A stretch of 64,000 bases of DNA, from NCBI RefSeq assembly GCF_000204055.1, contig NW_006768832.1, forward strand, positions 391,640 to 455,639, written 5' to 3'. The stretch comes from Melampsora larici-populina 98AG31. Lineage: Eukaryota > Basidiomycota > Pucciniomycetes > Pucciniales > Melampsoraceae. A program made the position numbers and the translations under genes. The notes below the pieces were generated by a model, which was not told the DNA's origin, did no database searches, and saw only the letters and a list, made by a program, of their open reading frames with translations. How positions within the stretch are numbered: position 1 is the first letter of the stretch; every line of letters starts with the position of its first letter. Positions 56,026 through 64,000 of this stretch are shown in pieces.

Positions 56026-58296
56026 ATGGACTCTTCCACTTCAACCACCAAGGATACTTCCCCCCCCTCTGTTCCCACGACCACCGCAACAACTACCACA
56101 ACAACTGCCACCCTCTCTACCGGCGAGACTTCGCTTGCAACCACCACCAACCCACCTACTGAACCGGCCCAAACCACGAGTCTAACATCTACCGAGGACG
56201 CAGGACCCCCTACCTCTACCGAGCAGCAAGATGCCACTATCACCTCCTCGGAGCCGAAAACGTACACCAAGATACCACCTCCACCTAGAGAGGGTACCTT
56301 CAAGACCGTCGATGATGTAGAAGCCCACCTCACCGCCCATGCCCGTGCTAACCAATACGAAATCACGAATCTAGACGTGCGGAAAAACCTATTCTCGACT
56401 TGGAAATGTGCTCTTGGACCGAATCGCAAGCAGACCCGGGCTAAGAAAGCAGCTGAAGCACAGGGAAAAACGCTTGATATTCCCACATGCCCATTTGCAA
56501 TGACTGCGAAACGAGATCCGGTTACCAATACTTGGTACATCAAGATTGAGGATAACAAACACAATCATGGGCCAATACTCGACCTGAAGATAGATCATGA
56601 TGCGCCCTTGGTGAAGCCTAAGAAACGGAAACGAGGAGAAAATGAATTGAAGGCCAATTCAAATTCAATTCATACCTCGAATGACATCAAGATAGCTGCC
56701 TCAAAGACTGATACAACCGTATCAGCCCCAAAGGAACCGAATGAAGCATTATCTCCACCTAAAACGCTCTCTGCAATACCTCAGCGATATCATGCCTTGA
56801 TCACGCATTTGCAAGAACTTGACCAAGCTACCGAGCAACGTCTACTCGCGGTCTTTGTAAGGGATTGTCAACTAGCTAAAAATCTAACTGAGCCTGTCAT
56901 CAACAAAGTACGTCATTTTTTTTTCTTTGATATAAGTTACCAATCAATTATTTTTTTTTTCATTCTTCAATAGCAATCGACCACCACCACCGCTGGACGA
57001 TCCCATTCTCGATCAGTAGAAACTGATCAAGAACCCCAATTACACGAACAAACAAAAGACAAGGAAGAACGAAAAAATGAAGAGGAAGAAAATGCGACCA
57101 TTGATGATAACAACTCCGATGATATCCCTACCACTCTCTTAATTGAAAAGCATACTCCAGCAAAAACTACTGACACTCAGACCAAGAATTCAACAAAAAC
57201 AACTAGTGAAGAAGCGCCTTTAGAGCAAGCTATAGGTACTGAGACCAACAAAACAAGGCCACCAACCCGCAAATCCACTCGAGTGAATTCACATTCAGAT
57301 ATTGTAAGCCTATCATTACCCTCCAATATTATATTTATCATCTACTGATTTGTATTCTATGATATTCTTATCATATTCATCATCCTACATAGATTGAACC
57401 AGCTAAGAAGAAATCTAAGAAAAATACAAAAAGCGTAAGTCCATCAAAAAGTGTAAGTACATCTGCAGGTAAACTGTGACATGAACCTAACGCCTAATAA
57501 GCAGCATTCCATTTCTACTCCTCCGCATACAGGAACAAGCACCCCCAACGAGACCGAATTCCCGAATAACGAGAACCCAGAAGTCTTAAAAGTATGCTAC
57601 ATTTCCCGAGAATTTTGATTGATCTATGCACCCAACTAACAAATATATTAGCGATGGGATTTTGTTAAAACTCTCCCAAATATCATTTATCCCTTTATAA
57701 AGCTCGCCACGAATGTCCCCGCGAAGGGACTCTGTACCTTCGCAGCAGTCGCAGTATCTCTTGGAAGAACGGCAGAAGAAGCAATGGAGGTTCGAGACGA
57801 GCTTGCGAAAGAAGTTAGAAAAAATTATGATTGGTATAAAAAAAATCTACCGAAACTTAGCTCAAGTCGAATTAGTGTGAAAAAGATGCTCACCATCCTA
57901 GAACATCCGGATGATTGGGCACCACAATCCTTATGGTATCCACTACCAGGTGGTAGCTGTGTGATCGCAAATACTTACAATAGACCCGTTATCTTCTATT
58001 CCAACGTGGCAACAGCCTGCCAAACCACCCCACCCCTTCTATTGGCTCCTGGTCTAAAAGCGAAACCAATCATACTTGGTATCATCGATAGTTGTCATTG
58101 TATATCCCTCGAACTTTCCTTCTTACCAAACCTACCTATCCCTCACTTCAATCCTGACTGGAAGAGGTTGAGAAGTGCACTCGCCGAAGAGTGGGAATCT
58201 TATTATGTTGAAAACATCCAGGTTTTCAAAGAATGGCGAAATCAATGCAACTCAATTGTAGGATCTAATTGTGAATGGGTAGAGGAAGTTTTGTAA
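56026..58296 (+). CDS. FAR1 zinc finger fused to an OTU-like cysteine protease domain
   Basis: Five exons: 56026-56907, 56974-57303, 57393-57452 (or 57434), 57505-57591 and 57652-58296, all phase 0, about 667 residues. A Ser/Thr-rich N terminus leads to a FAR1-type finger (C128 in WKCALGP, C155 in TCPFAM, H179/H181 in KHNHGP), then a lysine-rich, charged linker. The last exon matches the OTU deubiquitinase pattern: KGLCTFAAVAVSLGR with Cys481, MEVRDELAKEV, ANTYNRPVIFYS, and IIDSCHCISLEL with Asp599/His602. If active it would be a DNA-bound cysteine protease, perhaps acting on ubiquitin; that is inference. The ATG at 55927 is also in frame. Palindrome arrays flank it on both sides. Confidence 0.75.
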
Positions 58297-58469
58297 TTCA
58301 TAAGTTGTAAAAGTTGTTTTCAAAAGTCATATATTCAAATGCTCTTCTTTCCTTATTTTTCAATTATTATTCTAATATCTATTTAATCTAATATCTTTTT
58401 GGAATTTGATCAAAATATTGAAAAGTGGAAAAATGTGGTCCCAAATGTAAGATTTACCATATATGTAAT

Positions 58470-59790
58470 CACGGTTCCCACATGTGTGATCAAGGTTCCC
58501 ACATGTGTGATCAGGGTTCCCACATGTGGAATCAAGATTCTCACATGTGTGATCAAGGTTCCCACATGTGTGATCAGGGTTCCCACATGTGGAATCAAGA
58601 TTCCCACATGTGTGATCAGGGTTCCCACATGTGGAATCATGGTTCCCACATGTGTAATCAAGATTCCCACATGTGTGATCACGATTCCCACATGTGTGAT
58701 CAAGATTCTCACATGTGTGATCGGGATTTCCACATGTGTGATCAGGTTTCCCACATGTGGAAACAAGGTTCCCACATGTGGAAATCCTGATCACACATGT
58801 GGGAACCTTCATCACACATATGTAATCCCAATTCCCACATGTGTGTGGGATCCCAATTCCCACATGTGAGATCCCAATGCCCTCATGAGGGAATTGGGTT
58901 CCCTCATGTTGGATCCTATTTCCCTCATGTGGGATCACATTTCCCTCATGAGGGATCCCATTTCCCTCGTGTGGACACATTCTCCACACGTGTGATCATG
59001 ATTCTCAAATGTGGGATCCTGATTCCCACATGTGAAATCATGATTCCCACATGTGGGCAATGTGATTAAGGTGAGATTACATTTCACACCTGTGGCATTG
59101 CATCACTTTCATTAATGTCTTAATATTAATCAAATTAAAGCTTTCAAGCTATAAAGCTGTCACAGCCACTTATGCCATATAGATGAGATCCTACATTTGG
59201 GACTAATTTGGTCATATGTGTAATTACTTCTCAATTACACTTTTCACATGTGTGATCAAGATCACTTATTCCACTTCAGAAATGTGGATCATTTGCGGGA
59301 TTATATGTCCCACTTGTGGGATCACTGATTCCACATGTGGGACTCCACCTTAAACAGATTCCACATGTGGGATTACCTGGAATTAGAAGTCCAACATTTG
59401 TGATTCCACCTCTCAGATGTGGGATCATTCATTCCAGATGTGTGATTACACATCTCACATTTGCCACATGTGCTCCCACATGTCCCACATGTGGGATCAT
59501 ATCTCACACACTGTGGGATTAAATGTGTCACACATGTGGAACATGTGGGACTTGTGATTACACATCTCACATGTGATCCCACATGTCCCACATGTGGAAT
59601 CATATGTCACACACTGTGGGATCAAATGTGTCCCACATGTGGAACATGTGGGACTCCATCTTAAATATGTGGGATTACCTGGAATTACAAGTCCCACATG
59701 TGGGATCACATGTCCCACATGTGGGATCACATGTCCCACATGTGGCATCACATGTGGGATCTTCTGTCACACTCTGTGGGATCAAATGTG
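58470..59790. repeat. Right array of CACATGTG palindromes, including a 21-bp tandem
   Basis: From about 58470 to 58790 a strict 21-bp unit (GGTTCCCACATGTGTGATCA plus one base) repeats about 15 times. From 58790 to 59790 the palindrome CCCACATGTGGGA continues at irregular spacing. 21 is a multiple of three, so open frames appear on both strands; these should not be annotated as genes. The array lies between the FAR1-OTU stop and the 3' end of the TET/JBP-like gene. Confidence 0.92.
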
Positions 59791-59941
59791 TCACACATTT
59801 GGAACATGTGGTAGTGATGGAACCACTTTTCAATCCTTTTCCTAAATTTCAAAATTTCAAATGAATAGGATCTCACATAAACATAAAAACATACAAAAGG
59901 TGTTGGCAATCATATAATTGATCCATTGTATGTCAAGGAAG

Positions 59942-61436
59942 TCAAACTAGTGATTGCTTTGCATTTCTAGCTTCTTTTTTCTTCTCCTTTTCTTTATTCT
60001 TTAGCTCCTTCTTCTCAACTATCTTCTTCTCCTTGTAGCTCGCCATTTCCTCATATGTTTTTACCCTCTCTTTACAATACTGCTTCCATTGTAGATCACT
60101 TATACCCTTCTTCTTATCACCTAATAGTTTAATACGATTAACTAATGATTGGGATATCTGACAAGAGGATCCATATAAAGTTACCCCACATTTTTGGTGA
60201 GGAATTACCTCTCCTTTTCCATCGTAAGCTACTGACGAGGTAGTGTAATGATTAATCTAAAAACCCAAATATTAAACTTATATAAGTAATCTTTATGAAG
60301 ATCATGTTCAAATTGGTCATTAAACTTACTGTGGAATCCCATAATACATTGTATACTCCATTACATACATCCAAAGCTATCTCAACACCAAATTCATCAA
60401 CTTGAAAATTAGCACCTCTCACCTCACCTAGCTTAACACCCTCTTTTTTACCTACTATCGTACCCTTCTCCTTATCATATGGCATTCCAGACTTCATTAC
60501 AATTAATCCCCACATCCCAAAGGCATACCTAGTATGATCTTTATCTGTATGTGGACGATTATGAAATCCTAAACATGTCACCACCAAGTTTGAAGCAAAA
60601 ACTAGTCCATTTTGAGTACCTTGCCATAAAAGATCATGAAACCCAGGTACCGAGGCCTCAAAGGCTAGAGCAAGATTGGTTTTAAATACGAAAAGGGATA
60701 ATAATGAGAATCTTCCCGCCCAGAAATCACGAATTTGATGAAATTCAATCATTCTTTCTTGATCAGTTTGAATACGTGCCGGATTTGCAGATGTAAATGC
60801 ATTGAAAGAGTAAGGTCCTAAAGAGATGAATTGCTAGCATAAGAAAAGCTGTCATTTAATATATGACCTTGTAAGATACTGACCTAGCGATTTATCCTTA
60901 TCACAACCTCCTCGCCAGCCAGCACATCCCATCCAGCCATCCAGTGGTTCGCCATCTGATTCTTCACACTTTTGGAGAGAACAATGAATCTTGCATTTGT
61001 TTCGTGCTCTTGCATGTTGGAAAGTTGTTGATATAGAATGATCATATTGAGCTCGAAGTTCTGGTGTCATGTCTTTGAAAGGAATACACTGAACAGATAA
61101 TACTATGGAGAGATCACGCTTATTAATAACCACCACTGTCCCATGAGTGATACTTATTCTTTCTCTTCCAGCTAGCTCAGGATGATCTTTTACACTATAA
61201 CAAAAAATAAATTTGGTATTTAATGGTAAACCTAAATCCTTAGTAAGCTGTGCCTTCAAAGCAGTCCTTTTTGCATGATGACGATAATAAGGTTTCCCAA
61301 TCATCTTCTCCTTACGATAGAGTTCTCTTGATTGATGATAGCTAGGTGAAGTCCTCGAATTGAAACATTTGACTTTATGACCTGCATCCTTTTTACGTTG
61401 ATTACTTCTTGATCTAGTCATAATGACGAAATACAA
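59942..61436 (-). CDS. TET/JBP-like 2-oxoglutarate/Fe(II) dioxygenase
   Basis: TET/JBP enzymes oxidise methyl groups on pyrimidines in DNA. Exons 61436-60884, 60817-60330 and 60256-59942 join across 66- and 73-nt GT-AG introns to 452 codons. The start has a basic segment (MTRSRSNQRKKDAGHK; this ATG is at 61421, the upstream one at 61436). Mid-protein: WMGCAGWRGGCDKDK-SLGPYSFNAF, then FHNRPHTDKDHTRYAFGMWG containing the HxD iron-binding pair H274/D276, and LWDST-INHYT with the distal iron-binding His H350. The C terminus is a lysine-rich coiled segment (KEKKIVEKKELKNKEK). This layout fits the fungal Tet-like family. Identification rests on motifs; activity and base specificity are unknown. Confidence 0.72.
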
Positions 61437-62113
61437 TAAGAATCTGATTTAGAAATAAACCACCAGAAGTCAGTTAAATTTCTTATCTTAATCACATTTA
61501 TTTAAACATTAGTAGTCTATTATGTTTCTTACCTACCTTGGTCCTATTCCCATGAGCGAATAATTACTCCTTCGATCCTATTCCAGTCACCCAGTAAGTA
61601 GTATTATCTATCTATCAACCCTTCCCTGAACAGTAGGCCGAATGACTCCCAGAGTTTGTAGCACGGAGTCCAACAACTTGGGAGCAAACAGCAACTAACT
61701 GGGGGATAGATGGGGAATATTGATAGTTAGAACTAAATGTTCAATCGTTCGATCACTCTGAAGGAAAAAAAGTGTTCCAAGTAAATATCATATTACTAAG
61801 TCTTTAGGAATATGATGAATATACTTACAATGATCCAATTGGCGAATATGAGATATCCACGTTTGTGTTTATGTTATCAATCGAACTCCTAGATATCGTA
61901 GCATCCACGTCCCTTCTATTTCGGACTTTACTGAAACAAAATTTGCTACGTATATCAATATACAAACATAATTTCAACTTTAAATTTATCGACATCAATG
62001 AATTACTCACATTGTTCGATTTATTCCAATAGAAAACGCGTGCAATCGTGGCCAGAGAACGATAGAAAAGCCTGCAGAGAGTGATGAATTTTCACAGCCA
62101 GGCTTTGAGTCAA

Positions 62114-62139
62114 AATTTGATATAGCTATATCAAATTTC
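62114..62139. repeat. 26-bp perfect palindrome
   Basis: Arms AAATTTGATATAG and CTATATCAAATTT abut with no spacer. A partial copy (TTTGATAT) follows at about 62146. It lies about 680 bp upstream of the TET/JBP-like start. Confidence 0.8.
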
Positions 62140-62171
62140 GAATGAATTTTGATATACCAAACCATACCAAA

Positions 62172-62212
62172 CCCTAACCCTAGAGAGATTCCGCTTGTAT
62201 CGCTAGGGTTAG
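62172..62212. repeat. Telomere-like inverted repeat
   Basis: CCCTAACCCTAG (62172-62183) contains two TTAGGG-type units in reverse; CTAGGGTTAG (62203-62212) is the exact reverse complement of 62174-62183, with a 19-nt spacer. Short enough to be chance, but both are telomere-repeat words. Confidence 0.5.
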
Positions 62213-63219
62213 TAAGTTTGCTACAGTCTCGGCTATCACTTCCCTACTCTTACACCTATTTCTGACTTCTTTCCCCTCCAAGACTTTGGTAACCTCATAA
62301 CAACGCTCTACAAATTTCACCACACTCATACGCCTCACTATGTCAATCGATATTGATAAAGAAGAAACTATGCGAAGACTTAATGTGATCAATCAGGAGA
62401 TTGATCAAATGCACCTCCTCTTCGAACAACATGAAAATCGATGTTGATCAAATGATGGTGACTTTGTCCAGGAGCAATTTTGGCAGGAAATAGCTTACCT
62501 TTTGAATGTGAGATTATAGATTTCCTTTATTATTCAATCACCTGATGTGAAAGAGATGATTCTAAATATCGTTTGATATATACACTTCAATATAGGAAAA
62601 AAAAAGATTTGAAAACGCTTTGGGATATAGCCCCCAGCCATTTAAGCCCTCCCCCAAATTGGAGCTTGCAATCAAGCATTACAATTCTAAGTAGTAAGCA
62701 ATGATAAATAGTTTTATATAGTACAACATTTGCTTACTCACAAAACTCCCTATTAATATCTTGCATTTCAGTCGATAATTGGTCCCAAAGTTAAGATGTA
62801 TCTCAGCTTAATGCAAAGATTAAAAGTGTCTTTTATTTCAGATATCTTAGGAAAATATTTTGATTAATGATGTGAAATTAATCTTTTAATGAAGTGCCTA
62901 GGTGTTATCAGATTACAAAAATACAAGCGCAACTACTATACATTCTTGACCTATCTTTGTGAAATGCAATAATACAATGGTTTCATTTCCTATATTTGAA
63001 ACTATCTATCAGTTCCCATAATAATATCATATGATGAAATTTGTGGCAGAAATTGTGAGTTCACAATTGAAGAGAAAGATGGGATACGAGAATTCATCCC
63101 CAAAATCACCCCCCCATGTTTTGCCCAAATAATTCATTTATCAATTGATTTTTGCGCATTTGTTCAATGAATAATTTTTTTTCACCTGAGGGTGGAGTAC
63201 TTGCAGAGCTGAATATTTG

Positions 63220-64000
63220 TTATCCAGCACTTTCCATGTGTGTAAAATGATAAATGGGAATGTCATATTTGGGCAACTTCCATACACCTCGGTGATTTCA
63301 TCAACTTTTTTCAGTTGATCTTTTGAAGTATAATCCACCACAAATTGCAAGTGTGGTATAAAGATGGAGTCATACATACACTATGCCATCATGTTTATCC
63401 CACACTTTCCATGTGTGGCAGAAGAAATGAGTGAATCACACATTTTGACCCCTTGAACGCACATATGTGATTTCTTCATGCTATTTAAACATAAAGAGAA
63501 TGAAGATTTGGTTCTGATGCAGAATGGAGTGCATTTTTGAAATCAGGATGCATGACTTACACTAAGACTTAATTCATGTCCAGGTCTTTCCATGTGTGGC
63601 AGAAGGATTGAGTGAATCACATATTTTGATCACTCCAACGCACATATGTGATTTCTTCTTGTTATTTAAACATATCATTTGAAGTATTGGTTCAAATTCA
63701 GAAAGGAGTGGATTTTTGAAATCAGGATGCATGACTTACACTATGACTTCACTCATGTCCGGGTCTTTCCTTGTGTGGCAGAAGAATTGAGTGATTCACA
63801 TATTTTGAACACTCCAACGCACATATGTGATTTCTTCATGTGTTTGAAACATATCATTTGAAGTATTGGTTGTAATTCAGAATGGAGTGCATTTTTGAAA
63901 TCAGGATGCATGACTTACACTATGACTTCACTCATCTCCGGGTCTTTCCCTGTGTGGCAGAAGAATTGAGTGATTCACATATTTTGAACACTCCAACGCA
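63220..64000. repeat. Tandem satellite of about 180 bp, continuing past the window
   Basis: The word TGTGTGGCA recurs at 63412, 63593, 63772 and 63951 (spacings 181, 179, 179), with a diverged copy starting near 63230. Each unit holds AACGCACATATGTGATTTC, GTATTGGTT, GTGCATTTTTGAAATCAGG and GCATGACTTACACTA. The array is open at the right edge, so total length is unknown. Confidence 0.9.

Larger units (their letters stand above)
61437..63219. other. Region upstream of the TET/JBP-like gene, no gene seen
   Basis: About 1.8 kb AT-rich. It holds a 26-bp perfect palindrome and a telomere-like inverted repeat, listed separately. No protein domain recognised; short minus-strand ORFs at 61825-62010 and 62180-62392 are not supported. 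Confidence 0.45.

Noticed and set aside
58470..58790. Regularly spaced repeats resembling a CRISPR array
   Set aside because: Eukaryotic context, 21-bp head-to-tail unit with no unique spacers and no cas genes.
58372..58989. Long ORFs on both strands with HTCGN / SHMCDQG-type repeated translations
   Set aside because: They arise from the 21-bp repeat, whose unit is a multiple of three and lacks stops in several frames. No start context or non-repetitive sequence supports a gene.
59316..59864. Several CPTCG/SHVG-rich ORFs on both strands
   Set aside because: By-products of the CACATGTG array.

Overview
This is a eukaryotic, almost certainly fungal, window. Host genes carry several short (about 55-85 nt) GT-AG introns, some with CTAAC/CTGAC-like branch points. 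Mobile elements take up much of the sequence. Ty1/copia and Ty3/gypsy retrotransposons, a KDZ (Kyakuja-Dileera-Zisupton) transposase, FAR1-type zinc-finger genes, a TET/JBP-like dioxygenase and a family of secreted SGNH hydrolases point to a basidiomycete. A rust fungus (Pucciniales) with a large repeat-rich genome is my best guess; that is inference from gene content, not a database match.

Layout. 1-8.1 kb: a complete copia retrotransposon (1725-7086, LTRs identical by eye) abuts a broken tyrosyl-DNA phosphodiesterase 1 gene. 8.1-11.8 kb: no gene, with a cluster of hairpins. 11.8-19.3 kb: three tandem paralogues of a secreted SGNH/GDSL hydrolase on the minus strand; a fourth copy lies at 30.1-31.6 kb on the plus strand. 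20.3-27.9 kb: a housekeeping block with a mitochondrial RsfS/Iojap-like protein, aspartyl-tRNA synthetase, a TXNDC9/Plp1-type phosducin-like protein and a small lysine-rich protein. 33-36 kb: a small hypothetical gene and a decayed copia element (LTR, primer site and gag with TGA stops). 36.0-45.9 kb: a complete, young gypsy element with a chromodomain-like C terminus, 745-bp LTRs and a 5-bp target duplication.

47-61.4 kb is the most unusual part: a FAR1-domain gene, a multi-exon KDZ transposase, a FAR1 gene fused to an OTU-like cysteine protease domain and flanked on both sides by dense arrays of the palindrome CACATGTG, then a TET/JBP-like 2-oxoglutarate/Fe(II) dioxygenase on the opposite strand. 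TET/JBP genes and KDZ transposons are known to be associated in basidiomycetes. The FAR1-OTU protein and the palindrome arrays between them are the parts I do not know from the literature. The right end (about 63.2-64 kb) enters a roughly 180-bp satellite array that runs off the window.

The host genes look independent of one another: a small expanded family of secreted esterase-like enzymes interleaved with translation and organelle genes. The right half is best read as layered mobile-element territory.
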